Assembly (NCBI GenBank): GCA_043228905.1
Contig: JBHGNT010000018.1
Location: forward strand, 496,001 to 560,000
DNA length: 64,000 nt
Source of the DNA: Azolla caroliniana
Lineage: Eukaryota; Polypodiophyta
Reading direction: 5' to 3'
The translations under genes and the position numbers were made by a program. The notes beneath the pieces are model-generated. The model was not told where the DNA came from. It worked only from the letters and a program-made list of their open reading frames with translations, and searched no databases. Positions 24,318 through 36,025 of this stretch are shown here, piece after piece; position 1 is the stretch's first letter, and each line of letters starts with the position of its first letter.

Positions 24318-25781
24318 CTAGCAAATGAAGGGAGCATCGGCATTTGCATCACTACAATAGAGACCGGGTTGTTGAGTTAAGCCTTTTGATGCGAGGAACT
24401 CACGAACTTGTGTGACAAGTTGACGGTTGGTGATTGGTTCATCAGCATGGGCTGACCCAATGATAATTTGGATAGCATTACTAAGAGCACCGTAATAATG
24501 ACCACCATCTCCATCACTCATGTCGAGTGATGTTTGGCTAGTTTGGCACCCACTCACAAGGATACCCATATTGCTGCCCCGTATGGGCTCACTATCCTCC
24601 TGCCTAGTATAACTATAATCCTCACTTGGCTCTTCTTCAAAGCTTTGGTTATTGAATTGTGTTGTTGGAGATCCTACCAACCCCATAAACCCATCACCTC
24701 CTTGTTCATTACTATCCCCTCCCTTGAGAGATCTCACAAATCTCTTCACTATCGAGCTTGAATCCTCCCCATAAATGTCAAACAAAGTTGTCCTTATGTT
24801 GCCTACTCGTACATCATCTTTCCCCGACTTTTGTTTTAACATATCCAACAAAATGTGCAATGGCAAGGACTTATTCTTTATCTCTACATCATCTTTGCCA
24901 TAGCTCCCGTCCTCCTCGGTGGTGTTTTCTGTATATGCACTCTCATCCTCATCATTTAAATATCTGTCCCCGGAAGACTGGAAGCTTTCTCCTATTTGCT
25001 CCTTTGTGTTCTCAATGAGACCTCCACTATGGCAAGAATCAGAAACTATGGTGAGTTTGACATTAGGAGGAAGCTTATCCACCAAGGAACGGAACTCGTC
25101 ATCTGTATATCATCATGAGATGGGATAAGTACAAATTAATAGATTCACAGGAAGTTTAAAATATTTGATGCTAAGAAAAAACCCACTTTATGTAGTTGTT
25201 ATTGTTATAGGGCCCTAATGATTAAACCCATTAACAAATACTACTTGTGTTCAGAGTAATATCAATCTCTCCATGGATTCTACGTAGTTACTAACACAAA
25301 TGCTATCTTATTCTCATAGATTATGGCCAAGCATAGATAATAATCCACAATGGAAAATGGATGAGATTTGTATCTACTTGGAACTCAATATCAATAGTTT
25401 CTTGTTATGAATGCAATCATATTGGCACATACCATTGATTAAATTGCCGTCAGAAGGTGCAATGCATTCGTCATAGCCCGTCTCGTCATTCTCGTCGTCG
25501 TCCGCGGGTACACGGGTACCATGGCCACTGTAGTAGAAGTAGAGGATGTCACCGGTTGTCGACTGGGAAATGAGGTCATGAAGGGCTTGGCGGATATTGG
25601 CGCCCGTCGGTTGAGGGTAGTTGTCGTCGGTGTCGATGAGCACCTTTATGTCGTCCTCCGAGAATCCGAACCTGTCCACTAGGAGCTTGTGCATGTTCCA
25701 CACATCGTTGACACATCCGCGAAGCTCAGATTCCGTGCCCGGGTAGTTACAACCCACTAAGACAGCCTTCTTAATAGCCAT
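24318..25781 (-). CDS. Type II metacaspase 3 (two exons)
   Basis: Exon 1 is 25781-25433, exon 2 is 25102-24318, and the 330-bp intron has GT-AG ends. The 1134-nt message encodes 377 residues. The catalytic motifs are present: YYSGHGTR (His87; the first residue is Tyr in place of His, which is not the catalytic one) and SDSCHSGG (Cys140). The acidic linker ([27 protein letters not shown]) and the p10 signatures [12 protein letters not shown] and TQQPGLYC are intact. It should be a soluble Ca2+-dependent Arg/Lys-specific cysteine protease. It is most like metacaspase 5. The start is preceded by a (CT/GA)n tract of about 75 bp. No frame damage is seen. Confidence 0.93.
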
Positions 25782-25799
25782 GATGTCTGTATAATTATG

Positions 25800-25839
25800 T
25801 CTCTCTCTCTTACTCTCTCACTCTCACTCTCACTCTCTC

Positions 25840-25875
<36 letters not shown>
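25800..25875. repeat. (CT)n microsatellite in the metacaspase 3 leader
   Basis: CT/CA-rich simple repeat about 20-95 bp upstream of the metacaspase 3 start (GA on the coding strand), longer than in the paralogues. Confidence 0.9.
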
Positions 25876-25877
<2 letters not shown>

Positions 25878-27105
25878 TGGTTGTCAAGGTTAGGACTTAA
25901 GTTGTCTCACCATCTTTCCACTGGTTAGATTTTATAACGTGTAGAGTCTTTGTAATGAATCAATGTCAAACCTTGCTAAGTCCTCTCATGGACAAGTGGT
26001 TGATGTGGGGCCAACCAATTTGGATGCCCCGCGTTGACATTCTCAGTTTTGAGCCATACGGCAAAGGTGGAAACCTCGTGATTCAACAATGCAATGGAGT
26101 CCTGTCTCATACTTTGAATCGATAAACTCTTCAGCATATAATTAAATATAACTAAGAATGGAATCATAGGAACGAAAGAGTTGATTTCACAAGTCTTATA
26201 TTATTATATAAAGATGCCTTTTTTTTACACATCTGTCTTCACATATTCCTAAATTAATTACATTATGTTGTCAGCAATGATCCAACTCATATGTATTATT
26301 CTTATATTTCCAAGCTTCAAAGCTTTCGCGCCACACGAACCCTTCAAAATTGGCATTGTTTCATGTGCCAATGCCCACAAATGTTAATAATGATACTCCT
26401 TTAAGAAATAATTATTCATTTCAATTTTTGTTTTTGATATTATTCGTTGGAGAATATCTTCTTTTCACATCCAATTAATGATAGTGGCAAAGTTTCATTA
26501 TCCATGGAACAACTTGTTCCTCCCATTCATTAGAAATACAACAATCTCCCCAAGACACGTGCATGCATGGCTGTATCGCAAAACCAACTTCTCATCTCTA
26601 AAATAAAAGATTGTCTTTCTCTTGACTTTATTCTTTGTTTAAGCAATGCATATGAATGGTTCCCAAAATAATTTATGACACCTATAACACTCTTGTGCAT
26701 GCAAATAACTTTTCCAACTATTTATCATAGTATTTTGGACATTCGTAGCTTCAAATATATCAAAATCATTCTTCAAACAACTACACTATACAACAATCAA
26801 ATTTCTTACATAAGTTTAACGTCAATAGAGCATATGAGTGGTTGCTATGCCAAATATTTCTTGTATATGATCTTCATCACATACATACATTAGACTTGAT
26901 GGATGTGTATAAAGATGTTGAGTACAAACACCAAATAAAGGATGCCTGATGGATCCATCCAAATGCTAGAAGCAATGATTAAAGCTTAAAAAGCTTGAGA
27001 TACGTAGGTTAGAGTATAGCCTCAACTATGTGGTGGAAAATTCAAAACTATCTCATTTAGTTCTGTACTAAATTTTTTTAAGCTATTGGTGTGTAATCAA
27101 GAATC
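25876..27105. other. Upstream flank of metacaspase 3
   Basis: Homologous over most of its length to 42412-43635 and 18800-20420. No gene is seen. Confidence 0.6.
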
Positions 27106-27614
27106 TAACAATTGGCAATGGTTCAGTTCGAGAGTGTCAAAACCAAACTGTTTAAAATTTTTGAAACTTGAATCGAATCGAACCAGGAAATCGTTAAAAC
27201 CGAGCCATTAAAAAAAATCCCAACTGATAAACCATTAAATTGTTAAAACCGTAGTTTCGTGGTTTAGTTTTGGTTTTCAACTTGGGTCAAATTCAATTTT
27301 AAAATTTTAAAATTTAAAATATTTTGTTATTTTAATTTTAATTTTTCAAAAATTTAAAGATTTTCATAATGGGAGAACAAAGCTTAAAAATGGAAAGATC
27401 GTTTAAATTTTTTTAAAAATTTCTAAAAATAAATTTTAAATTTAAAAAGAAAAGAAAAAAGTTATTAAACCACGGTTTCTATTTGTTGAAACTAAATCGA
27501 ACCGAAATTGAACCATTTAAAAAAACTTGAACTTGAACCCAAAGGAGCCGTTTTAACTGTTAAGTTGTGGTTTCATGGTTCTATTCGATTCAACCACACC
27601 GTTGCCAACTATTA
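27106..27614. mobile_element. Non-autonomous hAT-like MITE b (509 bp)
   Basis: Begins TAACAATTGGCAATGG and ends with the inverted form CGTTGCCAACTATTA. Flanks CAAGAATC and GTAGAATC are a decayed 8-bp target duplication. The inside is AT-rich and non-coding. The same insertion is at 43636-44142 in another unit, while 20410 and 52990 show the site without it. Confidence 0.82.
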
Positions 27615-27847
27615 GTAGAATCTAGATATCAAATTGGGAGTACAACAAAGATATGAGCAAATTGCTAAGCACACAATGTACTGAATCCAATTACAATGTA
27701 TGAAATGTTGTAATGAAGATAACCACACAGATTGCCTTAAAGTTGAGACTTCAACATAAGTGGTGTATACCTTTTGTGCAAACTAAACAAGCATAAGGAG
27801 TTGGGTTTTGTAGATAGGGGCTAGTATACTCCATCAAATGTAGTAAT
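27615..27847. other. Unit flank
   Basis: Continues the unit beyond the MITE and matches 44151-44400 and 20430-20660. The Copia LTR interrupts it at 27848. Confidence 0.6.
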
Positions 27848-28556
27848 TGTTGGGATTTCGGTCCCTCCGGATGGGATCTTGAGAACCGGATGATGAGGAC
27901 CAGGTGAGAACCGGATGTAGAAGACATATTTGTAAATATGTTCTTAGTAAGCCCATGGAGGCTATATTTGTAATAGTCCTAAAGGCATATTAGTATAAAT
28001 ATGACCTAGGGCAAACACTTATTAGTGTTGTTGTTGTTGTTGTCATATTGTTCTATAGAGAGAGCGATTGAGAGAGAGTGTGAGATACAGAGAAATACTC
28101 TGTTGAAACCGCTGGTTGGCGAAGAAATAGAGCTTGAGGTCGTTGCCTCTGAGTCTCTGATTGTACCCCTTCTCTCCATAGTGATAGTTCGGAGTCTGTG
28201 GGCTCCTGTGCTTTTTCCCATTCAGGGTTTTCCACGAAAACATCCTGTGTTCACTCTTGAGTTCCCATTTCTGTGTTCTCCATCCTCATTTTTTGTGATT
28301 CTAGACTCGGTTGTGGTTGAGTAACATTCTGCGATTCTCATAGAGCTTGAGGTCGTTGCCTCTGAGTCTCTGATTGTACCCCTTCTCTCCATAGTGATAG
28401 TTCGGAGTCTGTGGGCTCCTGTGCTTTTTCCCATTCAGGGTTTTCCACGAAAACATCCTGTGTTCACTCTTGAGTTCCCATTTCTGTGTTCTCCATCCTC
28501 ATTTTTTGTGATTCTAGACTCGGTTGTGGCTGAGTAACATTCTGCGATTCTCATCA
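27848..28556 (+). mobile_element. 5' LTR of Copia element 1, with an internal 213-bp tandem duplication
   Basis: Starts TGTTGGGATTTCGG and ends at about 28553-28556 (TCATCA). A TATA box (TAGTATAAATATG) lies at 27991-28003. Positions 28128-28340 and 28341-28553 are tandem copies with about one difference. A primer-binding site resembling TGGTATCAGAG follows (TGGCATTAGAG, 28560-28570). Confidence 0.82.
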
Positions 28557-28585
28557 ATCTGGCATTAGAGTGAACAACACAGGAA

Positions 28586-29960
28586 ATGGAAGAATTGTTC
28601 GGCAGCATGTTCAAGCTCACCGGCTCCAACTACTCAATGTGGAAGTCGAAGATGAGGGATATGCTAGTGGTTAAAGATCTTTGGTTGCCGGTTCAGTTCG
28701 GGGACAAGAGACCGGATAAGATCGACGCCACAGTGTGGGAGGTGATGCACATGAAGACGATGACATACATTCGGTGCTTCATTGACATGAGCATGTACAA
28801 CAACTTCAATGAAGAGAGCAAGGCTCATGAACTCTGGGAGAATATTGACATCATATTCCAGAAGAGGAATGCCGTTAATCAGGTTTCGGTATTCCGGAAG
28901 CTAGTGAGGCTCAGGTACCAAGACGACTCCAGCATGATGGAGCACATGAATGCCTTCCAGGGGCTAATACATCAAGCAACCTCATTGGAAGTACCTTTCG
29001 CCGATGAGGTACACGCATTGCTCCTGCTCGGTTCCCTCCCGGATAGCTAGGAGACGTTAGTTGTCACGTTGGGCAATGCCGGGATAGAAGGAAAACAATT
29101 GTCCCTAGCAAGAGTCAAGTCGCGCTCGCTAGATGAGGAGGCACGTTGGAAAGACAAGGAGGTGATCTTCGACGCCAAAGCCCTCCTTACTGAATCGAAA
29201 CTCGGAAGACAAAGGAATCAGAGTCCCCAGAACCGGGAAAAGTCAAGGACATGGTCAAAGTCAAGGGGGAGGCCCACTTGCTTCTATTGCGGCAAGCCAG
29301 GGCACTTCCAGAAGAACTATCCGCATTTCCGGAAAGACAAGGGAACCGACAGTACCGATTCGAAGAAGTCACCGGACCGAAACAGTTCGGATCGGGGAGG
29401 CCCGGACCGGAAGGGAACGATGACAATCGCGGCAAGTGAAGAGGAACTAATGCTCATCACCGAGGAGAGTGAGTTGAACCTTGCCGGCGACGAGACAACG
29501 TGGGTTGTCGATTCCGGAGTGTCGTTCCACCTTACCTCGGACCGGAAATGCTTCTCATCCTACACAACTAGTTATGCTGGGAAGAAGAAGTGAACGTTGC
29601 TTCCAACACTGTTGGTGAGCTGTGGCACAAAAGACTATGTCACATGAGTGAGAAGGGGATGAAGAGGCTTGCCGAAGACAACCTCATTTCGGTGAAGGAC
29701 GTGCAACATGAGAAGTGCACCAATTGCTTGGTTGGCAAGCAAAACCGAACCTCCTTCCGGTCAAGACCACCGACGAGACGGAATGCACCACTAGAGATGG
29801 TGCATACCGATGTGTGTCAAGTGGACACGAAGTCACATGCCGGATTGCAGTACTTTGTGACGTTCATAGACAACCACAGCCGGAAGCTGTGGGTCTCACC
29901 GTTGAAGACAAAGGATTAGGTGATATCCGTCTTCAAGGAGCTCCACGCTATTGCGAAGTT
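28586..29960 (+). pseudogene. Copia element 1: gag, protease remnant and integrase start
   Basis: Gag starts at ATG 28586 (NYSMWKSKMRDML) and continues past an amber codon at 29048 to a CCHC zinc knuckle (CFYCGKPGHFQKNYPH). A protease active-site remnant WVVDSGVSFHLTSDR follows. A deletion then joins directly to the GAG-pre-integrase and zinc region (LWHKRLCHMSEKGM, CTNCLVGKQ) and the first integrase core motifs (HTDV, TFIDNHSRK). A second amber is at 29917. The frame is cut at about 29960 by the Gypsy element and resumes at 34413. The element is inactive. Confidence 0.88.
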
Positions 29961-29962
29961 TC

Positions 29963-31177
29963 GTGCGCGCATGTTACTTGGACTAGGGAGTACTCAAGGG
30001 ATAGAGAAGACCTGAGGTTTGCTTTACGACAATACTACTTCCCGACCCCTTCCCGAGCAAGGGCTCGTTGCCCTTTGTTTTTGTGAGGCCGGTGGCTCTC
30101 GTTGATCACGACTCGTCGACCTTTTGAGATCACCGCACGAGCCAAGTGATCAAACGGGTACAAGCAAGATGAACACGCAAGATGAACGCACAAGGGGACG
30201 ATAACACAAACACGAATGCCCATACGTCTTTATGAGGAGGAGAGGTGCATGTGCACGCTTGAACGCTCCCTCGTCACAAGATGTTGAACATACGAGGAAG
30301 ACACAAAACACACGCACAAATGCTCGTATGCCTTTATGAGGAGGAGAGGTGCATGGGAAGGCCCGAACGCTCCCTCGTCACAAGACGACCTAACATACAA
30401 GGAAGTCACAAACACACGCACAAATGCTCGTATGTCTTTATGAGGAGGAGAGGTGCATGGGCATGCCCGAAACGCTCCCTCGTCACAAGATGGCCGAATG
30501 TACAAGGAAGACAAAAACACACACACAAAATGCTCGTACGCCTTTATGAGGAGGAGAGGTGCATGGGCAAGCCATAACGCTCCCTCGTCACGAGAGGACC
30601 GAATGTACAAGGAAGACACAAACACACACACAAAATGCTCGTACGACTTTATGAGGAGGAGAGGTGCATGGGCAAGCCCGAAACGGTTCCTCGTCACAAG
30701 ACGGCCGAACGTACAAGGAAGACACAACACACGCACAAATGCTCGTACGTCTTTATGAGGAGGAGAGGTGCATGGGCACGCCCGAAATGCTCCCTCGTCA
30801 CAAGACGACTGAACGTACAAGAAAGACACAAACACACGCACAAATGCTCGTACGCCTTTATGAGGAGAGGTGCATGGGCAAGCCCGAAATGGTCCCTCAT
30901 CACAAGACGGCCGAATGTACAAGGAAGACACAAACACACGCACAAAATGCTCGTACGCCTTTATGAGGAGGAGAGGTGCATGGGCACGCCTGAAACGCTC
31001 CCTCGTCACAAGACGGCCGAGCGTACAAGGAAGACACGAACAAAGAAAGAAGGAAAGAAAGAGACACGAATGATATGCACAACTAATCGCCTTTGTGTGC
31101 ACACACATTGCACATGCACATTTTGACCCCCCTGTTTCGCCGGTTTTTCCTACTCTCGAGCACGCCACATCACGACA
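29963..31177 (-). mobile_element. Gypsy element A, 3' LTR (shortened)
   Basis: On the minus strand the LTR begins TGTCGTGATGTGGCG at 31177, next to a purine-rich tract. Compared with the LTR at 33301-34412 it lacks about 720 bp of its middle: after the block shared with 34308-34412 it jumps, at an ATAT microhomology near 31075, to the minisatellite. Its far end near 29963-29972 lies in Copia integrase sequence; the exact base is uncertain. Confidence 0.72.
30200..31036. repeat. Minisatellite of about 104 bp, eight copies, in Gypsy A LTR
   Basis: The marker CTTTATGAGGAGGAGAGG recurs every 102-105 bp (about 30229, 30332, 30438, 30542, 30648, 30752, 30857, 30959). Overlapping frames exist on both strands because the unit has few stops; they are not genes. 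Two to three copies of the same unit are in the partner LTR (33305-33545). Confidence 0.92.
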
Positions 31178-31199
31178 TCCATCCCCACCAAACCGCACA

Positions 31200-33300
31200 T
31201 CCTCCGGTATGTGCCAAGATTGGCGGGCTGAGGGTGGTCAATAGTTCATTTCCTCCTCCTCATTGGCCTCGTGGCTTGTTGTTTGGTCACCATTTTCTTC
31301 GTCAAGGTCATCGAAGTTTTGCTCCCTGTTGTGTCGCTTTTTGAAGTTTTTGACCCGCTTCCCTGCTATTAGTACTGCCAGCATAGTCCCATCGAGTTTA
31401 GCGAGGTGGTAGGTAGCATTATCATTTGCACTTGTTACCACGTACGGCCCGAACCATCGCTTTGCGATATTTCGCATTGAACTATGTTGGTTGTCAAGAC
31501 TGCTATCATACACAATCACCCAGTCTCCTTCTTCGATCTTCCGAGGGCGTAGTCGGTGTGTCTTGTCGAACCGGGCTTTGTTACTTAGCCTAGCCGCTTC
31601 TAACCTCTCCTTTACTAACTCCAAGTCTTCGGGTCTTCTCTCAAATTGCCTTATCCTTGTTGCTAGAAGCTCTTCTCGACTCATCTCGTTTTCCCAGGGC
31701 ATTGCCACCCATGACGCGATCGTGTCTTCAATGGGCATCACCGGCTTTTGTCCATACATGAGTTCAACTGGCATGAAACCTGTAACTAAGCTATGAGTTG
31801 TTCTGTGGGCCCACAAGGCGTAAGGTAGTAACTGAGGCCAATTCCCGACTCGCCCATCACAAGCTTTTACAATGGCTTTTACGATAGGCTTGTGTCCGCG
31901 TTCTATCTTTCCATTAGCCTTCGGGTTATAAGCGGTTGTGAGAGAGAGCTTCACTCCAAGTCGTTCAAAGAGCTCTGTAGCTTCATGAGCATTCAACTCT
32001 CCTCTGTCGGCCACTGATGACATCCTCGAGTAAGAATTTACACACCCCCGTCGTCATTTTGTTTGCCAAGGCTCGTCCTTCTACTTGGTTTGTTAGGTCT
32101 TCTCTTGCTAGCACCAAATATTTCATTTGGCCCACTCCCATCGGCATCGAAACCAAATTCACCATCCATTTGAAGTATATGGTGAGTGGGTAGGTCGGGT
32201 GCAACTCGTCCCTATGGCGTATGTTGGAGTGTATCTGGCAGCTTTCACACGTTCCAACGAAATGGGCGACATCCTTGTACATTCCCGGCCACCAATACTT
32301 CTTCTTTAACTTCTCGAGTGTTGCCCACATTCCTCTATGGCCCGCCCAAGGACTCTCGTGGAACTCAGACAACAATGTTGTCTGGTCTTCTTCCTTTATG
32401 AACACTCATCGTGGCGTCCCCGTCCTTCTCTTCGGGTGTCTCCAGAGGAATCCCCCTCGTAGGAAGTACTTGTACGCTTTCTTTCGGACTCTCTATGCCT
32501 CCTCCTTCGACCATGAACTATATCCACCATCATTGAGCTTAAGAACTTGCCAATGTGTAGCCACTCCCCTTCGTATTCACTTTCGTTGAAGGTGTGGAGT
32601 ACTCGCACATCTCGATCATCTATAGACGCTTGGGCCGTCTTGAAGAAGTCAAGAGCGACATCCTCATCTTTAGACACCATGCCGCTTTCACCCTCGAATC
32701 TTGCCCTCGATAGCATATCTGCCATGGCATTGTTCTTCCTTGAAATGTGGTGAATCTCTGGGTTCATTGATTTGATGTAAGAAATCCACCTTAGCATAGC
32801 TAGGTCAGGTGTTGCACATCCCGAAACCATCCCTAGGATTGGAAGGCAATCCATCTCTATTACCACCTTTGACCCGATTAGGTAAACTTTATCCATCTTT
32901 AGTGCGGACACAATACCCCAAAGCTCACGTTTTACTTGGGCGTATCCTCGTTGTCGCTCGCTTAAGACATTGGCTCCGAACCGGATGGTGTAGCGTGTAC
33001 CATCCTCTCCTTCTTGGTTGATGACCCATCCGATCCCTGTTGGACTCGTATCTACCGTCACGTAGATGGGCACCCCTTCCTTGTATACGGCTTTTCGTAA
33101 AGCTGGTGCTGCTACCAACATTTCTTTGAGCCTCTTCATGGCCTCTGTGTGCTCTTCATGGCCCCTTCTTGAGTAGCCCATACAAGGGCTCGGCTAGGTG
33201 AGCATAGTGCGGGATCTAGATGTGGTAGAATGCACAGGCACCAAGAAATCGCCTCACCTCTGTTTGCTGTTTACATTCTTCCCTTATATCTGTGATGGCG
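31200..33300 (-). pseudogene. Gypsy element A: RNase H and integrase (gag, protease and RT missing)
   Basis: Minus strand. At 33298-33200 the end of the RT thumb is seen (VRRFLGACAFY, LAEPLYG). RNase H follows (33181-32640: VTVDTSPTGIGWV, RELWGIVSALK, MDCLPILGM). The integrase has a zinc-binding part (32405-32270: HESPWAGHRGMW, CESCQIHS) and a core and C-terminal region (32023-31240: YNPKANGKIERGHK, WFGPYVV). Small frame breaks near 32396 and 32000 separate the parts. Gag, protease and most of RT are absent: the LTR minisatellite directly abuts the RT end at about 33300. It is a deletion derivative. Confidence 0.87.
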
Positions 33301-34412
33301 TCCACCTTTGACGACCGAACTTACAAGGAAGAGACAAACACACGCACAAAATGGTCGTATGCCTTTCTGAGGAGCAGGGGTGCATGGGCAAGCCCGAAAC
33401 GATCCCTCGTCACAAGACAGCCGAACGTACAAGGAAGACACAAGCACATGCACAAATGCTCGTACGTCTTTATGAGGAGGGGAGGTGCATGGGCACGCCC
33501 GAAACGGTCCCTCGTCACAAGACGGCTGAACATACAAGGAAGACACGAACAAAGAAAGAAGGAAAAAAAGAAACACCAATGATATCGGCCAAAGAAATAA
33601 ATACGTGTTCGATTCCAACACAAGAGGACCCTTTATAAAATAGGGTTTGATTAGAATGGCAACTTATAGTTAACCACAAGCTCAATCAAAACATAAATAC
33701 TAAATGCCCTTAGAGACAAGAGCAAATCCGAACACGACGAAGATGAAGACACGAGCACCACCAAAATGCAAATCCCAACGAACCACGACCACCCGAATGG
33801 AGAGCAAACGGGCTCGCAACGACGAATGGGGCTCGCAACGTCAAACCAACGAGGCTTGGGCTAACGAGCACTTCGAGTGCCGACGTGAAGAAGACGAGCA
33901 CATGGCGATGGGGGGATGAAGGGGTATGAGATGAAGAGAAGTGGTGAAGAAGAAGATGAAGAGCTTCGAAGAAGAAATGGCGATAGTCTCCTCCTCCCCA
34001 AATGAGTCCCCCTCGACCTCCTTTTATAGAAAAAAGAAGAAGGGGGGTCGCTTATTTTGCCTTCAATGAAAAAGGAATAAAATTCCTTAAATCACGTTGC
34101 AATATAAGACTAGATTTGAACCGTGCACCTCTAGTTAGAAGTCAATGTGACTATCCACTAGCCCATTAACTCTCTCTTATATAATATATAATTCTATCTC
34201 TATATATTCTTAGCTTGTCTCCCCTCTACCTTTTATCTCTCCTCTCTCTTACTTTTTGCACGAGCTTCTATACATCCTTCCCACCCTTTCTTTTCCCTTT
34301 TATTTTGCATATGTACAACTAATCGCCTTTGTGTGCACACACATTGCACATGCACATTTTGACCCCCCCTTTTGCCGGTTTTTCCCACTCTCGAGCACGC
34401 CACATCACGACA
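33301..34412 (-). mobile_element. Gypsy element A, 5' LTR
   Basis: On the minus strand it begins TGTCGTGATGTGGCG at 34412. It contains a tRNA-like module (34165-34112) and a TATA box (CTATAAAAGG, plus strand 34020-34029), and ends in two to three copies of the 104-bp minisatellite (33305-33545). The four plus-strand bases after its end are ACGT (34413-34416). It is inverted relative to the LTR at 36026-36814. Confidence 0.82.
34112..34165 (-). other. tRNA-like module (boxes A and B) in Gypsy A LTR
   Basis: Minus strand: box A TGGGCTAGTGG starts at 34165 and box B GGTTCAAATCT at 34122, 43 nt apart as in real tRNA genes. The middle contains CTTCTAA, the shape of an anticodon loop with UCU. The TGGATAG and CTTCTAA stretches resemble tRNA-Arg(UCU). 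T-stem pairing is lost, so it is not a functional tRNA. Confidence 0.72.
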
Positions 34413-36025
34413 ACGTGAGAGTGGAAAGAGAAACCGGCCGGAAGCTGAAGGCGGTTCGAGCAAATAATGGAGGAGAATACCATGGGCAGTTCGAGGAGTA
34501 CTGCCGATAGAAGGGAATCCGGCTCGAATTTATCGTGCCGAAGACACCGGAATTGAACGGGCTGGCCGAAAGGATGAACCAAACCATAATGGAGAGAGTC
34601 CGGAGCATGATCACACATGCCAAGTTACCTAAGATGTTTTGGGCTGAGGCGCTGACGACGACGACGACCTATGTGATAAACAGATCACCCTCAGTACCCT
34701 TGGGAGGAGACTCACCTCAGAAAGTATGGACCAGTAAAGATGTGTCTTATTAGCATCTAAAGGTGTTCGGGTGTCTCGCATACGTGCATGTGGCGAAGGA
34801 TAAGAGAGCAAAGCTGGATCCAAAATCCAGGCCATGCATATTCCTTGGATACGACGATGATGAGTTCGGTTACCGGGTGTGGGATCTAGTCGACAAGAAG
34901 GTGTTTCGGAGTCGGGAAATAGTCTTCATGGAAGACATGACCATTGCCGACTGGGAGTCAGAGAAGAAGATGATCAACTTCGGATCATCCAATGAAAACA
35001 GGTTTGAGAACACATGAACCTACCCGGTTGAAAACCGGATGTTGGCCAGTAGCCGGATGAAACTCGACGAACCGGCCGGATACGGACAGGAAACCGAACC
35101 GACCGAAGAAGAAGAAGAAGAAGATACCAGAACCATACAAGATCCCGAATCAGATTCGGATTCGGAACAAACGGAGGAGCCGATAGTCAGAAGCAAAGGA
35201 CAGAGATATCCTCTTCGAGAGAGAAGAGTCCCCCAGAGATTTCCGGATTCAGAGCATGTGTTGCTAACCGATGAGGGGGAGCCAGAAAGCTTTGAAGAAG
35301 CTAAGGGAGACACCCACAGTCGCAAGTGGTAGAGTGCCATGCAGGATGAGATGGATTCCCTGCATGAGAACCACACATATGAACTGACGGAGTTGCCGAA
35401 AGGGAAGAGAGCACTCCGGAACAAGTGGGTGTACAAGCTGAAACCGGGAGATGCCGGGAATCCACCAAGGTATAAGGCCCGAATCGTGGTGAAGGGATTC
35501 CAGCAGAAGAAAGGAGTGGATTTTGACGAGATCTTTGCCCCGGTAGTAAAGATCACTTCCATCTAGACGGTTCTGAGCATAGTGGCAAGCATGGACCTCG
35601 AGGTAGAGCAATTGGATGTCAAGACATCATTCCTCCATGGTGACCTCGAAGAGGAGATCTACATGCAACAACCGGAAGGATTCGTGAAGAAAGGGAAGGA
35701 GCAACTGGTATGCCGGCTGAAGAAGAGCTTATACAGACTAAAACAAGCTTTACTCCTTCATGACGGATCAAGGGTACCACAAGACACAAGCCGATCATTG
35801 CGTCTTTGTGAAGAAATTTGATGGAGGAGATTCCCTGATATTACTCCTATACGTGGATGATATGGTGTTAGTCGGACGAGACCAAGTCAAAATACGGATG
35901 CTGAAGAAAGCCCTGAACCGGACCTTCTCAATGAAAGACTTGGGTCCGTCAAGATAGATACTGGGGATGCACATAATCCAGGACTGGTCGAAGAAGCTAT
36001 TGTGGTTGTCACAAGAAAAGTACGT
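34413..36025 (+). pseudogene. Copia element 1: rest of integrase and reverse transcriptase
   Basis: Resumes the Copia frame cut at 29960. The integrase end reads VRANNGGEY and NGLAERMN (catalytic Glu), followed by VFGCLAYVHV and CIFLGYDDDEFGY. An acidic linker (EEEEEDTRT) leads to the RT (35339 onward: NKWVYKLK, RIVVKGFQQKKGVDF, FLHGDLEEEIYMQQPEG, LLLYVDDMVLVG with the YVDD box). Amber codons at 34508, 34751, 35330, 35564 and 35955, and a frameshift near 35745, break it. It ends at QEKYV, where another Gypsy LTR begins; no RNase H or 3' LTR is found. Confidence 0.88.

Noticed and set aside
30200-31036. CRISPR-like regular repeats
   Set aside because: The whole 104-bp unit repeats with point differences and no unique spacers; the context is a plant retrotransposon LTR.
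30200-31200. Long overlapping frames on both strands (up to 322 codons) looking like a repeat protein
   Set aside because: They arise from a 104-bp DNA repeat with few stops inside an LTR; several frames are open at once and none has a known domain.
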